From: Selaginella tamariscina | Taxonomy: Eukaryota > Streptophyta > Lycopodiopsida > Selaginellales > Selaginellaceae | Direction of reading: 5' to 3' | NCBI GenBank assembly: GCA_003024785.1 | Contig: PUQB01000146.1 | Location: 208,799-272,798 of the forward strand | Length of the DNA: 64,000 nucleotides | In this document: piece by piece, positions 35,151 to 48,160 of the stretch | Numbering within the stretch: position 1 is the first letter of the stretch | How the letters are laid out: the number at the start of each line of letters is the position of its first letter | Position numbers and translations under genes: made by a program | Notes under the pieces: model-generated | Seen by the model: the letters and a program-made list of their open reading frames with translations, nothing else | What the model was told of the DNA's origin: nothing | Databases searched by the model: none

Positions 35151-37585
35151 TTCTTGCGAAGCTAGTGTGTGTGGATCCTAAGATTTAGTGGAGCACTAAG
35201 CACATGAAGCTTGAGTATAGTGAAGTGAAAGACACTTGGTTTGGAACAAGCTTGAGTCTCCAAACAAGTTCTTTTATTGTCACCTTGAGCAAAGCTGTTG
35301 TGCGAGGAGTTTGCTGACGTCTTCCCTCCCGAGCTACCTCATGGCTTACCACATGCAAGAGGTGTGGAGCATGAGATTGTGTTGGAACAGGGTATGAAAG
35401 CCATTTACTGTAAGCCATTCTGACTGAGCCATGCTAAGGAGCAAGAAGTGATGGAGCTATTGGAATATGGCTTCATACAACTGAGCAAGTCTCCATTTGG
35501 TGCACTAGTATTGCTTGTTAGGAAGAAAGATGACACCATGAGGATGTGCATAGACTACAGAGCTCTCAACAAGCAAACAGTGAAGGACATGATGCCCATG
35601 CCACGTGTGGATACTATCATGGATCATCTCGGTGGAGCCAGAGTGTTCACCAAGATAGATTTGCAAGTGGGTATCATCAGATTGCTGTGAAGGAGGCAGA
35701 TATCTACAAAACTGCTTTCAACACTAGCTTTGGGCATTTCAAGTTCACTGTTATGCCATTTGGCTTAACAAATGCCCCAGTCACATTCACTCGTTGATGA
35801 CTGAGGTGTTTGGTGACTACTTGTATGACTTTGTGGAGATCTTCCTCGACGATATTCTTATTTACAGTAAGAATATGAAGGAGCATGTGCAGCATTTGCG
35901 AAGAGTTCTTCAGTTGTTGAGGGAGAACAAGCTCTATGCAAAGAAGAGCAAATGTGCATTTGCTCAGTGCGAAGTGGAGTATTTGGGTCACATTGTGACG
36001 CCAAGTGGAGTGAAGACTGATCCACAGAAGGTGGCAGTGGTGGAGCAATGGCCAGTTCCTAGCAATGCAGAAGAGTTAGAGTTTCTTGGGCATGGTTGGT
36101 TATTACCAGCGGTATGTCAAGGATTATGCCAAAAAGCTTCTCCGTTAACTAGGTTGCTGAGGAAGGACGTTCCCTTTGCATGAAGTGCTTGAGAGAAGAG
36201 CAGTTTCCAAGCTTTGAAACAAGCTTTGGTACGTGCACCAGTTTTATGTATTGCAGATCCCTCTAAGCCTTATGAGGTATCGTGTGATGCAAGTGGAGTG
36301 GCCATTGGAGTTGTACTTATGCAAGAGGGAAGGCCTATTGCTTATGAGAGTCGTACTTTGAATCCTGCAGAGCAACGGTACTCAACGTATGAGCAAGAAT
36401 TACTGGCTATTGTTAATGCATTACGAGTTTGGAGGCACTATCTTTATGGTGCAAGTTTCAAGGTTTTTAAATCACAAGCCTTTGGTGTATTGTTCACACA
36501 AAAAGAGTTGTCGACAAGCTCGCTGATGGTTAAGCTCATGGAGTTTGGCAAATTTCCTATTGAGCATCGTGCGGGAAGGCTAACGTGGTAGATGCTTTGT
36601 CACGTGTTAGGAGAGCCACAGTAGTTGGAGAATTCCAAACACGCTTATGTAATGCATTAACAAGGACGGTCAATGAGTTTAGCCAGGTAGTTCAACATGC
36701 TCAAGCACAAGACCGAGGTGCAGAGCTCAGAGGACAGCTAGAGCAACCATTCTCATTTTAGGATGGAGTTTTGTATTACAAATGTGTATCTTCCTCGTGT
36801 GGACCATTTGATCAACCAGGTACTATATTTCCATCATGATCCCAGGAGGTTAGTCATTTTGAAAGGAGGAAAACGTATAAGTTGATCAAGAGAAGGTTCT
36901 ATTGGAGGAATATGAAAAGAATATCATATAGTACTATAGGACTTGTGACAAGTGTCAGCAAGTAAAGGTGCCTAAGAAAAAATTAAGTGAGCTATTAATA
37001 CTATTGCCTATTCTGGACAGTGATGGGGCAGTATCTCTATGAACTTTGTCACCTAATTGCCAAGGATTACTATGCTATGTTTGGACGGCATACCAAGACA
37101 GCTTTTGATTGTTTACAAGTAAGAAAGCTCAAGGCAACATGAATGAGGAAGCTAAAGATCTAGTGTTGAATTTAGAAACATTTAGAGTTTGTACAAAAAC
37201 TTATAAGTAGTTCAGAACTGGTTTGTTAATGAGCACAAAAAGCTTTTAAGAGTTCCAAATGAGAAATGATGTATATCTCCGAGTGGTATTTATCACACAT
37301 ATAAGGCAGAACACTGTTATGGCCTTACGAAAGGGACATAATGATAAGTTATCTCCTAAGTACTCATGTCCTAATGAGATTCTAAAGCGTATCGATAAAG
37401 TGGCATATCAACTACAACTGCTAAAAGGAGTGAGGGTGCACCCAATATTTCATGTTAACCAGTTAAAGAAAGTACTCACAAAGAACGAGTCCCAAGTAGA
37501 TTCTTTGTAAATATACAAGACTAATGATACAGAACCAATTAAATAAGTTATACTTCCCTTGAGCAAAGACTTATGAGGAGAGGAT

Positions 37586-37697
37586 TGTTACAACCCATAT
37601 AACAAATCAAAAAATATTCCCTTAAAGGTATAAGTTAAAAATATTCTTAAAAAAGCTATACCTAAATATAGAGAATTGAGGGCACACTAATATAGCT
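37586..37697 (+). repeat. 3' LTR of element D, partial
   Basis: Starts TGTTACAACCC after GAGGAGAGGAT. Similarity to the 5' LTR ends at 'gcacactaatat', where amylase exon 5 sequence begins. Confidence 0.75.
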
Positions 37698-38690
37698 CCT
37701 GCCTATACTATCCTGGTTGTACTCCAAGCCATCGAAACCTAAGTTGAGAGTTGTCCAATACTCACCAACAGAAAACGCAGGCACCGTACGCTCTATAATC
37801 TTGTGTAAGTCCCGGCGTATCCCTTTGAGAAATCAAACCTCCACCCATCAAACCCAATGTCGTCTTGAACCCTCGGATTCTGCAAATTAATCAAGTTTAA
37901 TTACTTAAAAGATAAAAAATACATTAATACTATCTCTCTCTCTCTATATGTGTGTGTGTGTGTCTGTGTGTAGTATAAGAAGAAAGTATATGTACACACA
38001 CACCGAGTGGTCAATATCTGGGGCAGCTCCAAAATCTTCACCAGTATCAGGTGCACCAGAATGATCTGAATAACGATAGTCATCTTGAGTTATAGCCCAT
38101 GGTCCCCAATCAAGCCTCGCATCCCGTGTACCACCTACATATACGTATATATACCAAATTTAATATATATACATGTACATACACATGTAGTATTATTATA
38201 GATATATACCTTCGAAGATACACCAGACTCCTCTTTGATCTTTGGAATTTCCACATCTATGGTTGATGACAATGTCTGCTGCCGTGCTCATGAAATACGT
38301 CAATTAGCTCCTTAAGCTTCTCCCTGTTTCCGTACTCGGATTCATCCAGGTCGTACAATCTCCCCGGCATATACCCTATACACATATAAGGCATGTGTTA
38401 TTACATAATAATGTGTGCGTGTGCGCGCGTGTTTGAACCTTGAGGTGACACAGAATGGCTAGCAGGAGGTAGCCATACATCTGTGACTCCGGCCTCCACA
38501 AGATCTTTTGCTGTCTTCTTTAACTCCTCATACCAACAAGGACTCCTCCACGATTCCCAGTTAAATCCCTATGAACGCATGCACATATATATACACACAT
38601 ATACACAGATACATGTACAATTGTTTAATGTACACACACGCACTTGCACAACACGCACACACGCACCTGGAAAAGTATGATGTTTTCCAT

Positions 38691-38860
38691 TAACACTTTC
38701 TCTTATAATCATATATATCTATGAAGAGAATTTATATAGGAGAGATCGAACATAAAGGAAATAGAAAAGGGACACGTGAGTCCCACGCGGCAAGACTCTA
38801 CACATCCACATGTCACGCGTTGCCTGCTTTCCACGTATGTCAAGAATAAAGCCAAGGGCT
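38691..38860 (-). promoter_or_regulatory. Amylase promoter relic
   Basis: On the minus strand a TATA box (CTATATAAATTC) lies about 40-50 bp before the ATG at 38690. Upstream are ACGT-type motifs: GGACTCACGTGTCCC (near 38775), GCGTGACATG and CATACGTGG. Such G-box/ABRE-like motifs suggest former stress, sugar or ABA-type control, which is an inference from the motifs only. Confidence 0.45.
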
Positions 38861-38929
38861 AGCAGTTTCAAAGTCAATGTTATAACAACTAAATAACTAA
38901 ATGGGTTTATGTATATTTCCTTTAACATT

Positions 38930-40165
38930 TATCTATAATATCATTTTAATATATATATTCAAAATAAAAATACCCAGATATGCAATATAAATAAGAAACT
39001 TAAGTTTATATTTAAATATATAATATATATACTTCAAATATTTAAATACTATATACATTTACATGTACAAGATAAGTTGTATACGAGGAAATTGTGCTAA
39101 TTTATACATTCAACTTAATTTTAAATATGACACCCAGGTTAACTCCAACGGAGAATTGTATGCCAACTCAATATGTACATAAAATATACATAAGGTATAT
39201 TCTGTATGACTTTTATACCACTTGAGTTAATTTTACATTATGATATTTTTATAAATAAATATATACAAATATGTGTGTATGTGTTTTCACATAATAATGA
39301 CTTAATTATGTTCTTTCTTCAAATTTTAATTTTTATATGTTTAGATTTATAAGTTTTATATTCTTATTACATCATTTATACGATTTTTAAATAGTATTTG
39401 ATTTTTTGCTCGAAAGGTTTTTTAACATTTATAAAAGTGGTTGTTATCTAACTAAAATAAATTATAAAAAGTTTAATTAATTATTATTAATAAAACACAT
39501 GTTTATGGATTCACAAATCTTTGAAAAGAATTAACAATAAGTAAATCTTATGTTTATTATCATTTATAATGAAAATGTGAATTACTACAGTATTGTATAG
39601 TATTTTAATGAATATAAATGGTTAGATCTATATGGGTATAAATATATGCTTTATATCTTTGTGTAAATGTATATTAATGCAAAGGTTAACATATTACAAA
39701 ATGTAATAAAGAATTATAATTTAAGAAGAATATAAAAATTATATTATCTTTATTATTTCTAAAGTTACATATAAACATATACATATACAAACCTAAATAT
39801 ACATTATCATATTGTATAAGACCTATAATATTTTAATTACACAAATACATAGACACACACATATATGTATGTACATATATACACATTAGAAATCTGAATA
39901 ATACACCAGTATTTCACTTCCACATTTTAACAATTATTATTTCGTAATACAGATCTTTTAAAAAACATAAATGCAATTTTTTACTTTATTTTTTTCGAAT
40001 TTAAAATTATTTAATGCATTATATAATATTAATATTTTTTCAATCGTTATAAAATCATTATTCATTAAAATATATTTTAATAACATAAATTGATTGTGTT
40101 AATAAGAGAGAGAAAGGAAAAAATGACGAGAGTGATAAATCTTATCTCACCGTTATTTAAAAGCT
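38930..40165. other. No gene seen
   Basis: Very AT-rich sequence without recognisable coding or duplicated landmarks. Confidence 0.5.
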
Positions 40166-40171
40166 CATTTA

Positions 40172-40375
40172 ACAGATCGGCTGAGGAAATTGACACAACA
40201 CTTTGTAGACAAGCCAATTCAATTGGGCCCCTGTAGGCAGAGTCTCACGTACAAGTAGATATACGATATGAGGAGTGTACATTACTGTACTGGTTTTGTT
40301 CTTCCCTTTCGGTGCTCTTCAATGGTACTTAAACTAATTTGAAGAGAGTAGCAATAGATCATCTTGGTTCTAAAC
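40172..40375 (+). pseudogene. Relic of the last exon of the 6996-8799 gene
   Basis: Plus strand sequence matches 7020-7210 in inverse orientation. RKLTQHF and DKPIQL are readable, then the frame is lost and the membrane-segment region is diverged. It marks the inner end of the right inverted-repeat arm. Confidence 0.75.
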
Positions 40376-40394
40376 ATCTGTTTAATCTCTCTCT

Positions 40395-40463
<69 letters not shown>

Positions 40464-41454
40464 TACAATGTTTTGGTGAACGTGGTTGACGTTTTATTAT
40501 ATTAAATTTAAACTTAAGAAAATCTATATTAAAGAACATATATTAAGTCTACATGATAAAATGTATTACATAATATTGGAAAAGCATCTATTTTGATGTC
40601 ATGTATAAAGTCTTACGTCCATACATACATACGGTGGGTTAAGTTTCTGTGTCAGTAAATTATATAAGCATGTTTAAAATTTCAAAGTTCTATTAAAAGA
40701 GGTTTAATTTCATTAAAAATAAATGTCATGCTTTTCACCAGTCAGGGTGCTATATAATATGCACTGTGTTAATTCAACACTCGTTACTTTTTGATACATT
40801 AAAAAGCTATTTAAATCTAACCCCACTCGTTGACGATCTAATCTGTTTTTTTAAGTTTTACGTACAAATCATATTAGTTATCACATGGATATATTATAAA
40901 TTGTATTCATTTTATTTTTATTAAGAATATATTTTTTCATATATATCATATTCTTCCACATATATATACAGTACACATGTGTGATATATAAATTCTTCAT
41001 CAATTCTTCATCAAACTGAATTAAAAACCATGAAAAAATATATTCTTAATAAAAATAAAATGAAGTACACATATATATACAGTGACCTTTCTTAGGTTTT
41101 AGTTTATTTCTTCTTGAATTTAATCATCTATTAATGAATATGATTTATTTGTAGGAAAAAAAGAAGAAGAAATAAACTAAAACCTAAGAAAGTTTAAAAT
41201 TTAAAGAAAACAAACACAAAGGTGATATCAAATTAGCCACCAGGACTCGTTCAACATTTAATTACATAATTTCATTTAAAACTTCTTTTTTAGCAACATA
41301 ACTTGTAGTTACACTTCATATCTCTCCTTTATATTAAGAATAAAACTATATCACGTGAGAACCATATATATATGTACACACGTATGTATGTACGTAATTC
41401 GTATATATACTAGTACAGTCGTATATATACACATGTGTACTGTATATATATGTG

Positions 41455-41495
41455 GAGAGACCATGGGCTATAACCAGCATGATATCTAGAAAGAA
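41455..41495 (+). pseudogene. Alpha-amylase exon 4 fragment
   Basis: 'accatgggctataacc' encodes the GPWAIT word of exon 4 ([11 protein letters not shown] at about 38085). A longer sister fragment lies at 44462-44500, where GPWAITKDD is readable. Confidence 0.55.
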
Positions 41496-42099
41496 AAAGT
41501 AGATGTTTAAAATATTACACACATCCAGTTTTATATTATTTGTTTTTTGTAAAACTATTTAAATTTTTTAATTATAGTGAGATTTTTGCTAAGAATGCAT
41601 ACAGATATTTCTTAAGAATGTAATGCACACTCTACCATATCTTACATTATGCAAGTTAAAAACTATATTCTTAAATGATGCTTACACACACACATATGTC
41701 TATATATTCAAACTTGAACACATTATTTCAAATTGTGGTGAACCTTTACGCCCTAAACCCTGAACAATGTTGATGCTATATAATGTACATAGAGAAGTAA
41801 AATATATTTAAGATTGTTTAAGCAGTGAATGTTGTTTAAAATCCGGAATCTCTTTATATTACAATTATTTTTGTTTAACATACATCATTTTTCGGTATAT
41901 AACATCTTCAGACACTTGTTACTAACACAATTCATTAATATTTTCTTTTAAAATTAAAATGTATATCCTTAAATCATAATCAATGCAATAAGATATATTT
42001 AAATGCAATATTTAATACTGTTTGGAATCACCATATATATGGCAAAAGCAGATGTTTGAAGAAATTAATGTTATGAATGTCATGGTGTTGATGGTGGAC

Positions 42100-42144
<45 letters not shown>

Positions 42145-42400
42145 AAGAACATGCTTGTGCTAGAGTATATATGCAACACCTTATGAATAAACATGAGTTC
42201 CCAATATACTTCTCTTCTCGTGAAAGAATGTCGATACGTCAATATTTGTTTATATTCGCTGTATACATGTTGGGCATTTTATATACGATTATGTTTGCAC
42301 ACAGACATGTATGTATGTTTGTGTACATAATAAATACATACATATTTTATCAGTAAAACGCATGCACACACAGGTATGCTTATGTGTATAGAAAATGCTG

Positions 42401-42454
<54 letters not shown>

Positions 42455-42471
42455 GTATATATTATGTGTGC

Positions 42472-42502
<31 letters not shown>

Positions 42503-43224
42503 ATATCGTCAAACCAGCTTACTCATGAAATCCATAAGAATTGTTTACAAATTATGTAAGTGCAGAATATATTTACATTTAAAAATGTATACATAATAAT
42601 CAATATATAGCAAGGGATATATAATGTATATTATATATATATACATCTGATTATACAATATATAATTAAGTAGTAGTACATTGTGTTGTTTATTATATAA
42701 TTTGAAATAATTACATATAGTTTCTTTTTTAATTTGAAATGAGTGAGGAACACAGTGAGAACGAAAATTTAATGTATTGATAAATTGATTTTTAATCTTT
42801 ATTTTTAATAACTTATTCTTTTATGTCATCTATCCATAATTTTACTTCTTTACAGTTTGTAAATTTTACATATATTAAACCTTTATTATATACATGCTAT
42901 ATAATATATTTTCTATGCTCAACCGTGAAGCTATGAATTACCAATTTACACACTTAAATACAATCCTAATGTAATTAATATTCTATAATCAATAGATATC
43001 TGATGTTTAATACCATAGCACACCAGTAGATATGAAACAATCATCTTCTTCATACATTATTAAATAAAACATGCACATACATTTATATATAACTTCTCAA
43101 TCGTAAAAAACAAATACTTTTTTCTACACACACGTATATATTACAACATCATACATATACGAGATAGCACTTCATTATTAGTGTATATATACTAGTAAAT
43201 TTAAAATATATCTTGATTCGTCGA

Positions 43225-43305
43225 CAAATGTACTGCTTTTACCCGATCATGCAGTCTCCAGTATTCCGCTTTCACGGCTTCCTGTAATATTCGCTTGCTG
43301 GTTGT
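43225..43305 (-). pseudogene. Alpha-amylase exon 6 fragment
   Basis: Minus strand reads KRILQEAVKAEYWRLHD, then KAVHLST, matching exon 6 ([24 protein letters not shown]). The GYWP portion is missing. Partner of 5455-5492. Confidence 0.7.
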
Positions 43306-43364
43306 TATTATATATAAAATATCAAAAAACAAAAATTATCGTTATCTGGTTACGTTTTGTGAAT

Positions 43365-43390
43365 GGTCCTCCTATAGTTTAGTAGAACCA
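43365..43390 (+). pseudogene. tRNA-Gln 5' fragment
   Basis: GGTCCTCCTATAGTTTAGTAG resembles the tRNA-Gln acceptor and D arm with an inserted CCT; the rest is gone. Partner of 5373-5390. Confidence 0.5.
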
Positions 43391-43744
43391 TTATTTATAG
43401 CATTGACATTTATATAATATGCCTACAAACTTAATTGTATTGAACGGTTAGAATTTGTATAGTAATATAATTTAAAAATATTTTACTTTCTAAGTTTTTT
43501 CAGCTTAACCAATCAACCAACACACACTAAATATTTAATGTATTGATGAATAGTTTTTAAATTCTGTATTTGCAACAGCTTTGAGTTTATATTTTCTTTT
43601 ATTTCATCTATCTGTATTTTTATGATAAATATAATCGTGCATATATATATATACATACCTACCTACATATATGCATGTTTACGTCTGTGCGCGTATGTGT
43701 ATATGCCAAGCTTTGTATAACAATTATACTTTACATTTAATCTT

Positions 43745-43800
43745 GTGAAAGTCCCAGGATATCCCTTTGAGAAATCAAACCTCGGATTCTTCAAAGTTTA
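43745..43800 (-). pseudogene. Alpha-amylase exon 5 fragment
   Basis: Minus strand counterpart of 4944-5010: RFDFSKGYPG is readable. Confidence 0.7.
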
Positions 43801-44461
43801 ATTAAATAGAACAATATACTCTATTTGTACATATTAATAAGACGAAAGTGTGTGTGTGTGTGTGTGCACATTTCAACTATCATATACATATCAAAGTACA
43901 CACTTATAGACATACATACAGCTTTCTGTTAACACAGTCTTAACAAGAACTATGTACTGCACTACACATACATATATTTAATGAAGACAACACATAGTTT
44001 AAAATGAATTTATAAATTTTATCAAACAAAGATCATTTTAAACTAAGCCAGGACTCCAAACATTTAAGCGCATAAGTTCGTGTATTTACATATTTTAAAC
44101 TCTTTTGCAACATAACTTGTAGTTGCACTTCATATTTATTCTTATCTTAAGAATGAAATTATTTTGTTATGACTCATCAAAACTAAGAGACTACGCATGA
44201 TCTTTACAGATGTATATATATTTATATGTCATTGGTATGCGTACAATATACAGATACACATACACAACACAATCAACACATATACCAAATTATTCCGCAC
44301 AGTAAGCTGCCGGTATACCTTGTATATTATTATTACTATCTTTTATATACAAAGATACATACTTATGTACGTAGTTATATATATAGAATGATACAGTCGT
44401 ATGTATATGTATGCATATTGTACACATGTGCATATGCACTGTATATATAGTTTGAGAGGCT

Positions 44462-44500
44462 TGATTAGGGACCATGGGCTATAACCAAAGACGACCATGA
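44462..44500 (+). pseudogene. Alpha-amylase exon 4 fragment
   Basis: Plus strand 'agggaccatgggctataacc' then 'aaagacgacc' encodes GPWAITKDD, matching exon 4 of the pseudogene. The surrounding exon is missing. Confidence 0.6.
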
Positions 44501-44759
44501 TATCCAGCTACAAAATAAAAGAAAAATAGATGTTTAAAATATTAGTTTATCATTCGGTAAGTTATCATATAGAATATATCATATAAAGTGAAAGTTTATA
44601 TATTTTTGCAAATTGAGTTTATATTATTTCTGTAAAAATATTTAAATATTTAGTTATAGTGCTAACGACGCATACAAATATTTTTAAAAAATGTAATGCA
44701 CATTCTACCATATCTTACATTATGCATGTTAAAAACTATATTTCTTAAATGATGCTTAA

Positions 44760-44814
44760 CACACACACACACACACACATACATATTTATATACATACAT
44801 ACATACATACACAC

Positions 44815-44870
<56 letters not shown>
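44760..44870. repeat. CA/TACA/TA microsatellite
   Basis: (CA)n, (CATA)n, (CA)n and about 24 TA units in succession; open frames across it are artefacts. Confidence 0.9.
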
Positions 44871-44873
<3 letters not shown>

Positions 44874-46138
44874 ACTTGAACACATTATTTCAAATTGTGA
44901 TGACCCTAAACCCTTGATGCTATATAAGTGACATATACTTAAATCAATGAACGTGTTAAAACTCCAGAATCTCTTTATATTACAATTATTTTGTTTTATT
45001 AAAAAATTTAATTTAGCCATTTTAAACAATGTTAAAACATAGTATATATTTATATTTATATAATTATGTTAATATATCCATTGCTACACGTATTTGGAAG
45101 CTTTGCCCTTTTAAGTTAAGCAATATACATTTAATGAAATATCATATATTTAATATATGTTATAAATATGTATTGTGTACACGAGGGGAGGGTGGGCTAT
45201 ATGTGTCTACATTTTTTATATCCTGGGTGCGTGTGCATATGTGTGCTTATGTTATATAGGCAATTTCCTTGACTTAAAATAAAAAATGCTGTATTTTTTA
45301 ATTTATTCATAAGATATACGTAAATATGTTATATGGGCTATATATGGGTGCTTTAATATTATATATAAGTGCTTTTTATTTGTGTATTGTACGCATAAAT
45401 ATTTGAAAATCAAGAGTTACATTGAATGTAACATATATATTCTCTCTGTGTATATAAACACACTTGGGATGAATAAGCTGGCAATCCGTAACCCAGTCGC
45501 TTCTAAACATGCTTAGGTTAGAATTTTTTTTTAAAAATAACTTTAGTTAATTTTTAAACTGTGGAAATGTATAAAAATGTCTCTTAATACATCAGAATCT
45601 ATAATTATAAATTTTAATACATATATCATTGAGGGTAAAAAATAATAATTTACTAAAGGCGAATACGGTAAACGACCTCAACAGCATCGACTTTTCACCA
45701 TAGTTAAAAGAAAAATATAAGTCTTTTCCGCATTATTAAATTATAAACTTAAGTATGTCACATTGTTAAAACAAGTTAAAAAGACCTCCGGGCGGAGGTC
45801 CTTTAATAAAATATCGTGATTCACTGTTCACCTTAATTAATTTTTAGGAGTCGTAATTCGGTGTGAATAAACTGTATCTATCTCTTCAAAAATTTAAAAT
45901 AAGTGAAAAATTATGTAAAAGATTTGGTGTGAACAGATTTTCTCTTTAAATTTAAAATTGAAGTAAAGGTCAGTGTGAATGGCCCCATATTTAATACTGT
46001 TTGGAATCACCGTATATATGGTAAAAGAAGATGTTTAATGTTATGAATGTCATAGTGTTGATCATGGATATATGACAGCTCTCTCTCACACACACACAAC
46101 GCGCGCACGCACACAGATGCTTGTGCTATAGTATATAA

Positions 46139-46257
46139 CTAGTGAAACTAGCCGTAGTCGAAAAATGATACGAAAATGTTTAATTATTAATTTATTTAAT
46201 TATTAATTTAATTTAATTACTAATTCATAACATTTTTTGACTAGGGCTAGTTTCGTC
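46139..46257. mobile_element. hAT-like MITE, right-arm copy
   Basis: Same element as 2920-3024, inverted. The ends are AGTGAAACTAGCCGTAGTCG and the inverted GACTAGGGCTAGTTTCGTC. Terminal inverted repeats of about 30 bp are clearer here than in the left copy. Flanks GTATATAA and TTATATAA fit a slightly decayed 8-bp duplication. Confidence 0.65.
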
Positions 46258-47252
46258 TTATATAACACTTTATGAATAAACATGAGTTCCCAATATAGTT
46301 CTCTCTCTCTCCCTTTCATGAAAGAACGTCGATACGTTAATATTTGTTTATATTCGCTGTATACGTGTTCGGCATTTATATACGGTTATGTTCGCACACA
46401 GACACATATGTATGTATACTAATATACATATCAGTAGAACGCATGCACACACACGTATTCCTGGGTATCTTATGTGTATATACAATGGTGTGTGCGTGAG
46501 AGAGAGAGAATATATATATATAATATCGTCAAAACAACTTACTCATGAAATCCACGAGAATTGTTTACATATGATGTATACACACAAACCATGTAAGTGC
46601 AGAATATATTTACATTTGCAAATGTATACACAATAATCAATATACAGCATGGGATATATAATATATTATATATACATCTGATTATGCATATATAATTAAG
46701 TAGTACATTTTGTGGTTATCATATAATCTTGAAATAACTATATATAGATTGAGCGATGAAGACATTGAAAAAAGAGCATTTAATGTATTTATAAATTTTT
46801 TTAAATCTTGATTTTCAACAATTTAAAATTTATATTTGTCTTATTTCATATATCCGTAAGTTCACTTCTATACACTTTGTATTAAATTTACATACATTAA
46901 ACCTATATTATATAAATGTTCAATAATATAATTTATATGCTCAACTGTGAAGCGATCATTACCAATTATAATTCTTAAATAAGATCACACTTAAACACAA
47001 TTCTAATGTAATGAAATAGTAATGTAATTAATATCCGATGCAGAATACCAGATATAAACAAATCATCTTCTTAATATATTAGTAAATAAAACAACAATTC
47101 ATTTATACATAATTTCTCAATCATAAAAAACTGACACTCTTTCTACACAGTACACACACGTATATATTGCAGTGTATATACTACTGTGTGTGTGACAACA
47201 TATCCTAAATTTAAAAATAAATTATATAATACTATCTGGTTAGTTTGTTAAT

Positions 47253-47324
47253 GGTCCTATGGTCTAGTGGTTACGACATTGGACTTTGAATCCAAGAGCC
47301 CGAGTTTGAATCTCGGTGGGACCT
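47253..47324 (+). tRNA. tRNA-Gln(UUG), diverged copy, possibly inactive
   Basis: It matches 1847-1918 at nearly every position. Acceptor, anticodon stem and TTG anticodon are intact, but the T-loop reads TTTGAAT instead of TTCGAAT, losing the near-universal C56, and position 9 is G rather than A. C56 normally pairs with G19 at the elbow, so the copy may not fold well. Confidence 0.7.
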
Positions 47325-48020
47325 GGTTTTAACATTTGTATATAATTACTAATGTATTATTCTTTACAAAATAAAATATATATTATATTCTAATATATTA
47401 CGCATCTAAATATTTTCTCATAGTAAACATTAAAATATTTCATTATTGTAAAATGCCACGAGCCGAAATTCTAACCTTGCGTCACCCACAGGAGTCTTCT
47501 ATGGTCCCAACATTATGAAAATTTATAAGTAATATTTTAAATAATATTAATATATATTTTGACTCAGAGTATTTTATTAATTTACCAGTGTTACCTACAT
47601 ATATATATTGGATGGGTTATAAAAATTAAAAAATTATAGAGCTCTGTTTTTTTATTCCGGAAAATATATTATATGAACATACTCTTACTTGAGACTTTCC
47701 AAATGATTTGGTTGAGAGACATGCTTATAAATTGTTAACACGACACTTAATTTGGACTCACCATTAGATTTATTACAAAATAATAAATATTTATAAAGAA
47801 AACTTAATTTAATATAGATTAAGACATAACTAATTAAATTACGCCACATACGAAAATATATTAATATATTCTCTAACTACATCAAACAATCACTTTCTGT
47901 TATGGTGAGGAAGTGGTTAAACATTTCATCCAATTTGGGAAACCCCCAGATTTTGTATATCAATGAAATTAAGTATATACTAATTTAAAACTTATTTTAC
48001 TTTCTAAAATTCTTAACTTT

Positions 48021-48056
<36 letters not shown>

Positions 48057-48109
48057 TATATTATATATATCGAAGTCATATAATATTTTTTTAATTAATT
48101 AAACTTTGA

Positions 48110-48160
48110 TTAGTTTTCAGGGTTCAAGATGACGTGAAATGGTTTTGATGGGTGGAGGGA
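48110..48160 (+). pseudogene. Alpha-amylase exon 5 fragment
   Basis: TTTTCAGGGTTCAAGATGAC followed by GGTTTTGATGGGTGG; partner of 1005-1060 and of 24925-24960. Confidence 0.65.

Larger units (their letters stand above)
34008..37697 (+). mobile_element. Ty3/Gypsy LTR element D, broken, inside the amylase pseudogene
   Basis: Plus strand, opposite to the amylase. The 5' LTR is 34008-34215 (TGTTACG...CTAACA), followed by a Met-tRNA-type primer site (TGATATCGGAGC). Parts: protease-like remnant about 34450-34570, tandem repeat 34590-35150, reverse transcriptase about 35290-36090 (FLDDILIYS), RNase H about 36210-36600, integrase remnants about 36770-36990 and its C-terminal tail about 37260-37510. 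A purine tract precedes the 3' LTR at 37586, which is only partly present and directly abuts amylase exon 5. Gag is not recognisable. LTRs differ at roughly an eighth of positions by eye. The coding part has several breaks. It belongs to a different lineage from A, B and C. Confidence 0.88.
33372..38690 (-). pseudogene. Alpha-amylase pseudogene (plant cytosolic-type, GH13)
   Basis: Minus strand, seven exons: 38667-38690 (MENIILFQ), 38439-38568 (GFNWESW to SHSVSPQ), 38210-38375 ([20 protein letters not shown]), 38004-38134 ([19 protein letters not shown]), about 37698-37879 (GFDGWRFDFSKGY; VGEYW), 33725-33962 ([19 protein letters not shown]) and 33372-33632 (YDHYYTGLLHW; stop after VWEKN). Family enzymes hydrolyse internal alpha-1,4 bonds of starch. 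No signal or transit peptide is present. The nucleophile Asp (FDGWRFDF) and acid/base Glu (GEYW) remain, but the third catalytic Asp is Tyr (VDNHY for VDNHD). Frames slip near 38296, 37822 and 33850. About 12 residues are missing between NPRVQ and IGFDGW, and the end of exon 5 is cut where Gypsy element D begins. Not a working amylase. Confidence 0.85.
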
